DNA of 38,747 bases from DATAXP01 sp036272935 (GTDB lineage Bacteria > Planctomycetota > Planctomycetia > Pirellulales > PNKZ01), in NCBI GenBank assembly GCA_036272935.1, contig DATAXP010000163.1, positions 1 through 38,747 on the forward strand, read 5' to 3'. Each line of letters opens with the position of its first letter. The stretch's first letter is position 1. The translations under genes and the position numbers were made by a program. Below are positions 8,027 to 15,589 of the stretch, one piece after another. The notes below the pieces were generated by a model. It worked only from the letters and a program-made list of their open reading frames with translations. It was not told the DNA's origin and made no database searches.

Positions 8027-8686
8027 ATGTCGCAGCACCTCTCACGTCAGCTCGCGCTCTTGCGGCAGAAGATTCTGCACGTGGGGGGCTGCGTCGAAGC
8101 GGCGATCAGCAAGGCGGTTTCGGCGCTGGTCGATCGCAACGCCAAGCTCGCCGCCGAGGTGATCCAGGCCGACGACGAGATCGATCGCCTGGAGGTCGAC
8201 GTCGAGGAAGAGTGCCTCAAGACGCTCGCCTTGCACCAGCCGGTGGCGGCCGACCTGCGACTGGTCGTCTCGATCCTGAAGATCAACAACGACCTGGAAC
8301 GCATGGGCGACCTGGCCAAGAACATTGCCAAGCGCGTGGTCTTCCTGGCCGAGTGTCCGCCGTGCGACGTGAACAGCGACATCCGTTACATGGCCTCGCA
8401 ATCGCAGGCGATGGTCAAGCAAAGCCTCGATGCCCTGGTCGAGTTCGATGCCACGCTGGCCCGCCGGGTGCGCGAGGCCGACGACTCGGTCGACACGCTC
8501 AATAAGCGCATCCAGGCCGCCATCCGCGACCACATCCGCCAGACGCCCGAGCAGGTCGAGTGCTGGCTGAAATGGAACTCGGTCGCCAAGCACCTGGAAC
8601 GCCTGGCCGACATGGCCACGCACGTGGCCGAAGATGTGATCTACATGGTCGAAGGCGACATTGTCCGTCACCGGATGGAAGAGTGA
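8027..8686 (+). CDS. phoU: Phosphate signalling regulator PhoU
   Basis: 219 aa from the ATG at 8027 (MSQHLSRQLALLRQK). An in-frame ATG at 7907 would force translation through the inverted repeat and give a non-homologous leader. Two PhoU three-helix repeats are visible, roughly 15-105 and 118-208. Each has the acidic metal-binding signature: LERMGDLAKNIAKR in the first and LERLADMATHVAED in the second. PhoU bridges PstSCAB and PhoR so that the kinase is off when phosphate is plentiful, and it limits uptake. Its place at the end of the pst run is the usual one. No obvious Shine-Dalgarno sequence is seen before the ATG. Confidence 0.94.
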   Translation: MSQHLSRQLALLRQKILHVGGCVEAAISKAVSALVDRNAKLAAEVIQADDEIDRLEVDVEEECLKTLALHQPVAADLRLVVSILKINNDLERMGDLAKNIAKRVVFLAECPPCDVNSDIRYMASQSQAMVKQSLDALVEFDATLARRVREADDSVDTLNKRIQAAIRDHIRQTPEQVECWLKWNSVAKHLERLADMATHVAEDVIYMVEGDIVRHRMEE

Positions 8687-8749
8687 GTCCCCGACTTCCC
8701 GATCCCAATCGCGCGGTTGCGCCGTAAAGGCGGGCGTTACCGCTCTCGC

Positions 8750-9313
8750 TTAGAACGATGGCGGCGTAGCCTTCATCCGGATTCTGTCGATGAAATCGGA
8801 ATCGATAAGGCATCGTTCGTCGCATTCCGTCACCAAATCGCGGTGCGGGTGCGGCCCGTGGAAAAGATGAGTGACGAGGCCTTCCGGCTTTGCGGCTTGG
8901 ATCGCGGGAAGAAAGTCGCTATCGCCAGCCAAAATCGCTGCGTCGGTAATCTGATGCTTTGCTGCTAGGAGCACTAAGTCAACACCCAGCAGAATGTCGA
9001 CCCGTTTTTGCTCGAAGATTGGCGATCCGTCATCTTTCTTACCGCGGAATTCAAGTCGACCGAGGCGAGTCTGGAACCGAGACAACCGGTCGAGGGCATC
9101 GAAGAATTTCTGCTTCTTGCCGAATCGTTCCTTTTCCTGAGCGGTCGGGCTCGATGACTGATAGGGCAAGCAGTCGTAATAATACGCGCGCAGTAACTCG
9201 CGGCCTCCAACGAGTTCTTTGACTAACAGTGAGTAATCAATCTTTGGCGATCCGAAGTCCCTCAAAAGGAAGTTGAGGTACGCTCCATCGATGAATATGG
9301 CGATTCGTCCCAT
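8750..9313 (-). CDS. NYN-domain (PIN-like) protein, putative ribonuclease
   Basis: 187 aa. It fits the NYN/LabA-like PIN fold family of predicted metal-dependent RNases. Visible acidic signature positions are IDGAYLN near the N-terminus (D9), KRVDILLGVDLVLLA mid-protein (about residues 103-117) and AILAGDSDFLPAIQAAK (about 125-141), which carries the GDSDF motif. The start at 9313 has GAGG and GGAAG upstream. The gene stands alone, convergent with phoU and separated from the sigma gene by an intergenic region with two dyads. RNA substrate and role are unknown. No membrane segment or partner toxin/antitoxin gene was recognised beside it. Confidence 0.82.
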   Translation of the reverse strand: MGRIAIFIDGAYLNFLLRDFGSPKIDYSLLVKELVGGRELLRAYYYDCLPYQSSSPTAQEKERFGKKQKFFDALDRLSRFQTRLGRLEFRGKKDDGSPIFEQKRVDILLGVDLVLLAAKHQITDAAILAGDSDFLPAIQAAKPEGLVTHLFHGPHPHRDLVTECDERCLIDSDFIDRIRMKATPPSF

Positions 9314-9336
9314 CTTCCAAATCCTCTCGTGGCCAA

Positions 9337-9351
9337 CAAACAGACTGTTTG
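9337..9351. promoter_or_regulatory. Palindrome upstream of the NYN gene (operator candidate)
   Basis: CAAACAG, one central base, then CTGTTTG: a perfect 7+1+7 dyad ending 24 bp before the NYN start codon. Size and place suit a repressor site. The regulator is unknown and the call is based on symmetry alone. Confidence 0.35.
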
Positions 9352-9370
9352 GTGACCTTGGCGCTCCCGA

Positions 9371-9411
9371 AAAAGCAAACAGGCCACTGAACTTGCGTTC
9401 AGTGGCCTGTT
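9371..9411 (-). terminator. Strong hairpin with a minus-strand T tract
   Basis: AACAGGCCACTGAAC (9378-9392) and its exact reverse complement (9397-9411) form a 15-bp stem with a 4-nt loop. Read on the minus strand, the stem is followed within 3 nt by TTTTT. This is a good intrinsic terminator for minus-strand transcription, yet no minus-strand gene is seen just to its right. On the plus strand there is no T tract. It may end a short untranslated transcript or shield the NYN gene from antisense transcription of the sigma locus. Confidence 0.55.
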
Positions 9412-9667
9412 GAATGCGCTAATTAGAATCCTGACCTCCTCAATGAGAACGCCAGGGGGTATTGAGCTGCTGAAAGTATCGTATATGGCGGCGGATTGTC
9501 AACAGAATTTTTCCGGAATTCCTATTGCGCAAGTACCAGCCCTCGCCTAACCGCCCTCTCTTCGTTTGAGAGAATGGCACCGAACCCTCCACTCCCCCCG
9601 ATCGTAAAACTCCCGGGGCGTCGTTCCTGCAAGACCGCGCGGGGCCGCGGCAACTATTCTTTCGGTC
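9412..9667. other. Intergenic region before the sigma gene
   Basis: Together with 9314-9411 this makes a 354-bp gap. I see no coding sequence here. The hexamer pattern of an ECF-type or housekeeping promoter could not be fixed with confidence. A short GGAATTCC palindrome lies near 9514-9521 and is too common to weigh. Confidence 0.5.
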
Positions 9668-10255
9668 ATGGCACAACGAGCAACCGGGACGGCCACGGAC
9701 GGGTCGTCGAGCGAGCCCCCGATCGATTGGCAGGCCCAATTGGCCCTGCACGATCGCTGGCTGCGCACGGTCGTGCTGGCGCGCCTCGGCGACTGGCAAG
9801 CGGTCGACGAGGTGATGCAAGAAGTCTCGCTGGCGGCAGTCCGTCAGCGAGCGCCGATTCACGATCGCGCGAAGGTCGCCCCTTGGTTGTATCGCCTGGC
9901 CGTGACCCAGGCGTTGTTGTATCGGCGCAAGTGCGGCCGACGACGCAAGCTGACCGACCGTTATGCCCAGCGCAACCAACCGACCGAGGTAGATTCCCGC
10001 ACCCCCGACCCGCTCGATTGGCTCGTGAGCGACGAGCGCCGCCGCATGGTGCGCGCGGCGCTCGACAAGCTTCCCGGCCGCGACGCGGAAATCCTGCTGA
10101 TGAAATACGCCGAGAACTGCAACTACCACGAGATCGCCGAACGGCTGGGTATCGGCCACAGTGCAGTCGAGGCGCGGCTGCATCGAGCCCGAGCGCGCCT
10201 GCGCCGCGAGTTGGTCCCCACGTTTGCTCCTGATGATTCGAAAACACTGGTTTGA
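9668..10255 (+). CDS. ECF-type RNA polymerase sigma factor
   Basis: 195 aa. The sigma-70 region 2 lies at about 30-95, including DEVMQEVSLAAVRQR (core binding) and APWLYRLAVTQALLYRRK (-10 recognition and melting). Region 4 lies at about 123-180 (DKLPGRDAEILLMKY, then the helix-turn-helix IAERLGIGHSAVEARLHRARARLRREL). Regions 1 and 3 are missing, as expected for ECF factors. A membrane-anchored protein with an anti-sigma layout starts 16 bp later, so activity is probably held back at the membrane. The basic stretch RRKCGRRRKL follows region 2. The exact ECF group cannot be assigned by eye. Confidence 0.88.
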   Translation: MAQRATGTATDGSSSEPPIDWQAQLALHDRWLRTVVLARLGDWQAVDEVMQEVSLAAVRQRAPIHDRAKVAPWLYRLAVTQALLYRRKCGRRRKLTDRYAQRNQPTEVDSRTPDPLDWLVSDERRRMVRAALDKLPGRDAEILLMKYAENCNYHEIAERLGIGHSAVEARLHRARARLRRELVPTFAPDDSKTLV

Positions 10256-10271
10256 TCCGCATGCCAACATC

Positions 10272-11018
10272 ATGAATACCTACAATCCTTCCACCCGTTC
10301 CGACGACGAAGCGCTGCTCGACCTGCTGGTCGACGGCGAACTTCCTGACGACGCTCGCCGCGAACTGCTGCTCGCCTTCGAGCGCGATCCCGCCGGTTGG
10401 CGGCGCTGCGCCTTGGCATTCCTCGAAGCCCAACAATGGCAAAGCGAGTTCGGCGCCATGACTCGCCGGCCCGAGGGTGCCACTGGCAGTTCGCTGCCAG
10501 TGCAAACTGCGAAGACGAGCCCACGCAACGATGTTGCCTGGTCGCGGTTCAAACCAGGTTCGCTGTTCGCCCTGGCCGCGGGAGTGTTGATCGTGTTCGG
10601 CCTCGGCCTGGCCGCCAGCCGATGGACGCGGCAAGGCGTCGGCTCGGGCGACGGCGCGATGCCGATGGTCGCCCACGCGCCGCGGCACGTGGGTCAGAGT
10701 CATATGGGTCCAGGGCAGCTCATGCCGGCCGCGGCGACGAGCCCGTGGCAGGCCGTCACGCTCTCCGAGCCAGGCCCCGGCGGCAAGGCGTCGGAGGTGG
10801 CGGTGCCGGTGCTCGACGGGACATTGGCCGATGCCGATTGGTGGCAAGCCGCTCCCTCGGCGCTGCCCGACGAATTGCGTCGGATGATCGAAAGTCGCGG
10901 CCACCACGTGGTGCAGCAGCGTGAGTTGCTGCCGGTGCAGCTCGATGACGGCCGGCAGGCGCTGGTGCCGGTCGATCAGGTGGAGATTCAGCCGGTCGGC
11001 GCACGCTCGTTCCACTGA
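10272..11018 (+). CDS. Single-pass membrane protein, probable anti-sigma factor
   Basis: 248 aa from the ATG at 10272; an in-frame ATG at 10233 overlapping the sigma gene is an alternative. The acidic N-terminal segment (SDDEALLDLLVDGELPDDARRELLLAFE) matches the short cytoplasmic start of many planctomycete anti-sigma proteins. A membrane segment follows at about 97-115 (SLFALAAGVLIVFGLGLAAS), and the remaining 130 residues would lie outside. The zinc-binding HxxxCxxC motif of ZAS-type anti-sigmas is absent. The function is inferred from its position right after the ECF gene and from topology. The outer part could sense an envelope signal together with the downstream PDZ protein. Confidence 0.7.
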   Translation: MNTYNPSTRSDDEALLDLLVDGELPDDARRELLLAFERDPAGWRRCALAFLEAQQWQSEFGAMTRRPEGATGSSLPVQTAKTSPRNDVAWSRFKPGSLFALAAGVLIVFGLGLAASRWTRQGVGSGDGAMPMVAHAPRHVGQSHMGPGQLMPAAATSPWQAVTLSEPGPGGKASEVAVPVLDGTLADADWWQAAPSALPDELRRMIESRGHHVVQQRELLPVQLDDGRQALVPVDQVEIQPVGARSFH

Positions 11019-11046
11019 GCAGGTCAGGAAGAATTCGAGGCAAAGC

Positions 11047-12084
11047 ATGATCAGGTTCAACCGAGCGCTGGTGATCGCGTGCCTGGCCGCCGCCGTTGGC
11101 GGCCCGGTCTTCGGGCAGAACGCAACCTCTGCCGTGCCGCCGGCTGCGCTGCCGCCGGCGACCGGCGACACGCTCCGCCCGCCGACCGCCGAGGTAGACG
11201 CTGACGCTGGGGCCGAGGAACTGTGGATCGGCGTGATGTGCGCCGATCTCGATCCGGCGCTGCGCGCGCAGCTTGGACTGGAGCCGGGGCGCGGCGTGTT
11301 GGTGCAGGAGGTTTACGCTGACAGCCCGGCCGGCAAAGCGGGAGTGCGGAAGTACGACATCCTGCTCGAAATCGACGGCAAGCCGCTGCCCAACGGCAAC
11401 GATCTGGTTGCAGCAGTGCGGCAGGCTGGCGAGCAAGAGTTGCGCATGGCGCTATTACGCGGTGGCAAGCAGTTGGCGGTGTCGTTGCGTCCGACACGCC
11501 GGCCAGCGGAGCTGCGCATCGCTCAGCCGGCGGTCCCCGAGCAGGATCGTCGGATCGTCGCGCAACTCGAAGATTGGATCAAGCGGAACCAAGGTTCCCA
11601 GGCGATGCCGCCGATGACCTTCCGGCTTTACCATCCCGGGATCGTGTTGCCGCGAGGCGTGTCGGCGCCGGGTGCGAATCTCTCGGCCCCGTTGCCCGAC
11701 GACATGAGCATTGCGATCAGGAGGGAAGGTTCCAAGCCGGCAGAGATTTCGGTCCGCCAGGGGGATCGGCTCTGGCAGACCACCGTCGACCAGCTCGACA
11801 AGCTGCCGGCCGAAGTGCGGGGCCACGTGCTCGCGCTGGTGTCGCCGGGGACTGTCACTGGATCGCCGGCGTCGGGCGGCGCTGCTGGCGAAGCGGCGGC
11901 AGCGGCTCCGGTTCAGCTTCCCCCGTCGGTCATGCAACAGGCGATCGAGCAGCAGATGCGGCAGGCCAACGCCCAGATGCAGCAGCAGATGCGCGCCCTG
12001 TCGGACCAGATGCAGCAAATGCAGAAGCGGCTGCAAGAAATGAACTCGCCCCGCCCCGCGCCGCCCAAAGACGGCAATCCGTGA
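11047..12084 (+). CDS. Secreted PDZ-domain protein with a Gln/Met-rich coiled-coil tail
   Basis: 345 aa with a Sec signal peptide (cleavage near residue 23, VFG-QN) and GAGG upstream of the ATG. One PDZ domain spans about 58-150 (WIGVMCADLDPALRAQLGL, GVLVQEVYADSPAGKAGVRKYDILLEIDG). It resembles the PDZ of DegP/HtrA proteins, but no trypsin-like protease domain with a His-Asp-Ser triad is present. The C-terminus (about 297-335) is a Gln/Met-rich heptad-like stretch (MQQAIEQQMRQANAQMQQQM and on) likely to form a coiled coil. It follows the sigma/anti-sigma pair by 28 bp and is probably co-transcribed. It could bind exposed C-termini of envelope proteins and signal to the anti-sigma, as PDZ proteins do in the RseA/DegS pathway; that is inference. 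Confidence 0.75.
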   Translation: MIRFNRALVIACLAAAVGGPVFGQNATSAVPPAALPPATGDTLRPPTAEVDADAGAEELWIGVMCADLDPALRAQLGLEPGRGVLVQEVYADSPAGKAGVRKYDILLEIDGKPLPNGNDLVAAVRQAGEQELRMALLRGGKQLAVSLRPTRRPAELRIAQPAVPEQDRRIVAQLEDWIKRNQGSQAMPPMTFRLYHPGIVLPRGVSAPGANLSAPLPDDMSIAIRREGSKPAEISVRQGDRLWQTTVDQLDKLPAEVRGHVLALVSPGTVTGSPASGGAAGEAAAAAPVQLPPSVMQQAIEQQMRQANAQMQQQMRALSDQMQQMQKRLQEMNSPRPAPPKDGNP

Positions 12085-12127
12085 CGAGGGATCAGTCGCG
12101 GCCGCGAACCAACGTCCAACGGGGTGG

Positions 12128-12153
12128 CTGGGGCTGGTTCCGCGAAGCCCCAG
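12128..12153 (+). terminator. Hairpin after the sigma/anti-sigma/PDZ unit
   Basis: CTGGGGCT (12128-12135) pairs perfectly with AGCCCCAG (12146-12153) across a 10-nt loop. No T tract follows, so it is a weak terminator candidate placed 44 bp after the PDZ gene stop. Confidence 0.3.
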
Positions 12154-12184
12154 ACGGTGACAACTGGGGCCCTCGCTGCGCTCT

Positions 12185-13184
12185 GCCCATAGGCGTCAAG
12201 TTAAGGTGTTAGCGAATAGACGGGGGGAAGTCGTTGCTTTGAGTTTCAGAATGAATCGGCAACACATTCTGTTTCCAAGCCAGGAGCTTCCCCATGAGCA
12301 GTAGATCGGCAATTGCGAGCCGTTTGCGTGCGGTGTTCACGGTTGAGGCGTCGCAGTTAGGGCACGAATGCGGAGTGATCGGTCGAGTCCATAAATTCAC
12401 AGGCTCCAGCCTGGCCTGGACCTTCGTGTCTGGCTGGCTGGCTGATTCCCGACGCGATGCTGGACGAGTTGGCGCAAACGGCCGCCTTGTGCCAGACGTC
12501 GGTTTCGCCGCAAGCGGTCGATTCCCGGTTCGACGCCTCGGCCGCAGATTCTTCCGGCGGTTGTTGGAAGTCGCCACGCACGAGGTGATCACGTCCGCAC
12601 CGTCGGCGGCCCCGTTGCTCGACCGGTTTGAAGGGATTTACGTGCAAGACAGCGCCGTCAGCGCGTTGCCCGATCCGTTGTCAAGATTCTGGAAGGCGTG
12701 TGGCGACGCGCGAGGCCAATCGTGCGCCGGAGTCAAGCTGCATGGGCGCTTGGACCTGAAGCGGGGAGGGCTGGAAGGGCCGTGGCTCGACGACGCTCGG
12801 GCCAGCGACCATGACAATCCGCCGGACCGCACGCCGTTGACGCGCGGCTCGGCGGAGCCGGCCGCTCGCGCAGCAGACGCCCCGAGCGGGTGCCGGTCGA
12901 GTTGTATGCCAAGCTATTGGCAATGGTCGGGCAGCATTGGTTGCTGTTGACCCGCTGCTGGTCGGCCGTCAACCGCAGCCTGCACAAAGCGTCGCGCGCG
13001 GTGCGCAGTTGGACGAACCCGCTGTTGGTAAGCTTGGATCGCCCCCGGCAGTTCGCGGCGATCCTCCGACGACTCGAACAGCTTCTCCGACGCTGCGCAA
13101 AAGTCCAGCCGCGCGGACAACCTGTCGCCTACCAACTCCTGCAAAACCCAACCCCGATAGTACCTCAACTTGACGCCTATGGGC
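12185..13184 (+). mobile_element. Decayed IS4-type insertion sequence with both ends kept
   Basis: The left end, GCCCATAGGCGTCAAGTT at 12185-12202, is matched by its exact inverse at the right end (13167-13184). The match continues with one mismatch into AGGT. Between the ends lies a transposase pseudogene. The element is about 1,000 bp, clearly shorter than a typical 1.3-1.5 kb IS4-group element, consistent with an internal deletion. I could not see a convincing target-site duplication in the flanks. Confidence 0.8.
12294..13174 (+). pseudogene. IS4-family (DDE) transposase remnant, frameshifted and internally deleted
   Basis: The N-terminal part starts with the ATG at 12294 (MSSRSAIASRLRAVF). 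Near 12450 the homologous frame shifts: the adjacent frame continues with PDAMLDELAQTAALCQTSVS, then the original frame resumes at FFRRLLEVATHEV. The first catalytic region is recognisable (YVQDSAVSALPDPLSRFW, then AGVKLHGRLDLKRGGLEGP), with D at the DS position. The middle of the protein, which should hold the second Asp, is missing. The C-terminal part appears in another frame from about 12890 (PVELYAKLLAMVGQHWLLL to QPVAYQLLQNPTP). With two frame changes and a deletion it cannot make active transposase. Confidence 0.8.
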
Positions 13185-13234
13185 TTCGCGGACTCAGTCC
13201 AGGCGCCCAACCTCGAGTTTGCAGTTGTCTCGAA

Positions 13235-14398
13235 TCAAACATCCGACCATCCGGGCATCGGCTCGTGGCGGATCGTCGGCTCGACGCCGCGGGCGATGTT
13301 GGCGATGTCGACGGCTGCGGCGTTCACGCTCTCGGCCGTGGGATGCACCTCCAGGTCGATCTCGAAGTGCAGCGTCTGGCCGGGATCGAGCTGTGGCACA
13401 CGTCCTTGCTGTTGCTCGAAGCGCTTGACGTTCGGATAGTTGGTGCCCGGCTCCAGGCCGGTGACGTAGCCGTCTTCCGGCAGTCGCTGGCTTTTCCAGA
13501 TCGTGAACGCCGGCAGGCGATGGCGGTTGAATTGCAGGCTGACGCCGCGCTGTCCATCGGCGGCGACCAACATCACGCGGGTGCGTCCCTCGCCGTCGGC
13601 CACCAGTTCGGCAAAGTGCGCGTACTCGGGCAATCCGGCCGTTGCCGGGCCGAGCGTGCTCCAGCGCGCAACGTCGGTGGCCGAGTGCATGTCGCGCGGG
13701 GCGAGCGTCTCGATCGGCGCCACGATCCGCGCACCCGGCGTCGCCAGCGGCGGACCAAAGTTGATGTGATACAGCAACTCCATGTTGGATGGTTCCGACG
13801 ACAGGTTGGTCACCCGGTCGACGATGCGCAGCCGTGGTTGGTCGAGCTGCGTCAGATAGGTCGTGTGCAAGCGCAACTTGTGGCCGAACAGCCGCGCCTC
13901 GTCGACGGTTCCTTCGACGGCGATGGCGTGGGCTGCGGTATCGATCGCCGCCTCGACGCGTTGCGCCGGTAGGTTGGCGATGCGCCCATGCAACGGGTAC
14001 TGCAAGCGACCGTCGTCGCCGAACTGCGGTGCCCCGTTGCTCTCCAAGCCGCAACGACACAGCAGTTCGTCGAATCCGGCGAGCCAGCCGATCCCGCTCG
14101 GCTCGGCCACGGGGACGAACTGCGGATGCACCGGCCCCAGCACCGGCGACAACCAGCCGACACGCAGGTCGCCCAGCTCGACGCGCCAAAGGCCCATGCC
14201 GCGGGTGGGAACTACCGTAAAGCGGAGCAGGCCGTTGTCGACCTCAACCACCTCGACCCCCTCGCGCAACCCGCCGCGCAGCGTGCGCTTGCGGATCGAA
14301 AAGTCGCCGGCCGCGCCGACCTCGCCGGCGGTGATGTGCAGCGAATCGACGTGTTCGTCGCGTTCGACGTCGGAAAGGGTCCAGGCAGTGCGTGTCAT
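13235..14398 (-). CDS. DUF4432-family (aldose 1-epimerase-like) protein
   Basis: 387 aa. The sequence fits the DUF4432 group of galactose-mutarotase-like beta-sandwich proteins: an early strand pair with FTVVPTRGMGLWRVELGD, GWLAGFDELLCRCGLESNGAP near 105-125, PLHGRIANLPAQ, the mid-domain YHINFGPPL, and GLEPGTNYPN near the C-terminus. A role in sugar or sugar-acid epimerisation or binding is inferred from the fold; the substrate is unknown. No signal peptide is seen, so it should be cytoplasmic. It is transcribed divergently from the fatty-acid operon. The decayed IS element ends about 50 bp beyond its stop, and the C-terminus appears complete. Confidence 0.82.
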   Translation of the reverse strand: MTRTAWTLSDVERDEHVDSLHITAGEVGAAGDFSIRKRTLRGGLREGVEVVEVDNGLLRFTVVPTRGMGLWRVELGDLRVGWLSPVLGPVHPQFVPVAEPSGIGWLAGFDELLCRCGLESNGAPQFGDDGRLQYPLHGRIANLPAQRVEAAIDTAAHAIAVEGTVDEARLFGHKLRLHTTYLTQLDQPRLRIVDRVTNLSSEPSNMELLYHINFGPPLATPGARIVAPIETLAPRDMHSATDVARWSTLGPATAGLPEYAHFAELVADGEGRTRVMLVAADGQRGVSLQFNRHRLPAFTIWKSQRLPEDGYVTGLEPGTNYPNVKRFEQQQGRVPQLDPGQTLHFEIDLEVHPTAESVNAAAVDIANIARGVEPTIRHEPMPGWSDV

Positions 14399-14483
14399 GG
14401 TAAGTCAGTGTGTAGAGTGCATGGCGTCGCCTTCAGCAGTGAAGGCACGAAGTACATCCGACGTATGCTACCGAATTTAGCGG

Positions 14484-14515
14484 TTGTGAGACCTAGGGAG
14501 TCTAAGTATACTTAG
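14484..14515 (+). promoter_or_regulatory. Promoter with a 14-bp palindrome over the -10 (fatty-acid operon)
   Basis: TTGTGA (14484-14489) and TATACT (14507-14512) are spaced by 17 bp, a good housekeeping promoter pointing to the dehydratase gene at 14580. The -10 lies inside CTAAGTATACTTAG (14502-14515), a perfect 14-bp palindrome. A dimeric repressor bound there would block RNA polymerase. The 181-bp region also serves the divergent DUF4432 gene, for which no promoter was clear. Confidence 0.55.
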
Positions 14516-14579
14516 CGCCTTGATTTCGGTCGGCCGGGGGTTCGCGAGCCGCCACATTCGTCACGAGTCCTCGGCTTCC

Positions 14580-15089
14580 ATGAGATTCACGCTCGTCGAT
14601 CGCATTCTGGAACTCGAGCCCGGCTCTAAGCTCGTGGCGATCAAGAACTTATCCATGGCCGAGGAATACCTCGGCGACCATTTTCCTGGGTTCCCGGTAA
14701 TGCCTGGCGTGCTGATGCTCGAAGCAATGACTCAGGCCGGCGCGTGGTTGGTGCGTGCCAGCGAGGATTTCGCCCACAGCACCGTGGTGTTGAAGGAAGC
14801 CCGGAACGTCAAGTACGCGAACTTCGTCGAACCGGGGCAAACGCTCAAAGTCACGGTGTCGGTGGTCGACCAGGGGCCGCGGCTCACGCAACTGAAGGCC
14901 CAAGGCACCGTCGATGGCTCGATCGCCGTCGCAGCTCGACTGATTCTGGAGCGCTCGAACCTTGCCGAGAGCGATCCGAGCCGCGCGATTGCCGACGACG
15001 TGGTCAAGATGAAGATGCGCGAGTTGTTCGCGTTGTTGTATCAGCCGCCGGCGCCGGCGAGCGGTGCGGAGATGGCAGCCACCCCTTGA
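14580..15089 (+). CDS. FabZ-like 3-hydroxyacyl-ACP dehydratase, copy 1
   Basis: 169 aa, hotdog fold. The catalytic motif reads DHFPGFPVMPGVLMLEAMTQ, with H34 and E48 matching the His/Glu pair of FabZ. The C-terminal tail of about 20 residues (FALLYQPPAPASG and on) is a little longer than in housekeeping FabZ. It should dehydrate 3-hydroxyacyl-ACP to the trans-2-enoyl form. It is the first gene of an operon with a dedicated ACP, a second FabZ-like protein and a ketosynthase, so it probably serves a special acyl chain rather than bulk membrane lipid. The ATG at 14580 is chosen by homology; no strong Shine-Dalgarno sequence is visible. Confidence 0.88.
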   Translation: MRFTLVDRILELEPGSKLVAIKNLSMAEEYLGDHFPGFPVMPGVLMLEAMTQAGAWLVRASEDFAHSTVVLKEARNVKYANFVEPGQTLKVTVSVVDQGPRLTQLKAQGTVDGSIAVAARLILERSNLAESDPSRAIADDVVKMKMRELFALLYQPPAPASGAEMAATP

Positions 15090-15184
15090 GCATTGGCCGC
15101 AAGTCATCGGTCGCAGCGAGTTGTTGGATACAGAACACCATCACAAGCGGTACACGGTAACAGGGATTTTTGGAGACGTTCTCG

Positions 15185-15577
15185 ATGCCGACCAAAGAAG
15201 AGGTTTATGAAAAGATTCGTACGGCGCTGGTCGATGCGCTGGGAGTGGACGAAGACGAAGTGACTCCCGATGCCACGCTGATCGGCGACCTGGGTGCCGA
15301 GAGCATCGATTTTCTCGATATCGTCTTCCGGTTGGAAAAGGCGTTCGACATCAAGGTGCCGCGGGCCGAGTTGTTCCCCGAGGACATTCTGACGAGCCCG
15401 CAATACGTGAAGGACGGTAAGGTGACGCCCGAAGGCGTGGCGAAACTGCGCGAGCGGATGCCGTTCGCCGACCTGTCGAAGTTCGAGAAGAATCCGGTCG
15501 TCAAGGACTTCGCCAATCAACTGACCGTGCGCGACATGTGCCGCTACGTCGAGAGCAAGGTAGCCCTGACCGGCTGA
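15185..15577 (+). CDS. Long-form acyl carrier protein
   Basis: 130 aa, against about 80 for AcpP. The attachment serine is S40 in GDLGAESIDFLD, the counterpart of the DSL motif but with Glu in the first place. Helix I and the loop before it (EEVYEKIRTALVDALGVDEDEV) are normal. After FDIKVPRAELFPED an insertion of about 45 residues (ILTSPQYVKDGKVTPEG through FEKNPVVKDF) precedes the last helix TVRDMCRYVESKV. GGAG lies upstream of the ATG at 15185. It carries acyl intermediates on a 4'-phosphopantetheine arm for the flanking enzymes. The insertion may be a recognition surface for these partners. No matching phosphopantetheinyl transferase is seen in the window. Confidence 0.88.
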   Translation: MPTKEEVYEKIRTALVDALGVDEDEVTPDATLIGDLGAESIDFLDIVFRLEKAFDIKVPRAELFPEDILTSPQYVKDGKVTPEGVAKLRERMPFADLSKFEKNPVVKDFANQLTVRDMCRYVESKVALTG

Positions 15578-15589
15578 GGCGCCGCACGC

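Noticed and set aside
12207..12213. A GCTAACA match (minus strand) like the Pho-box unit
   Set aside because: A single unit without an 11-bp-phased partner, located just inside the end of the IS remnant.
12890..13972. 360-codon plus-strand frame spanning the IS end and DUF4432
   Set aside because: Only the first ~95 codons (transposase C-terminus) are meaningful; the remainder is antisense to DUF4432.
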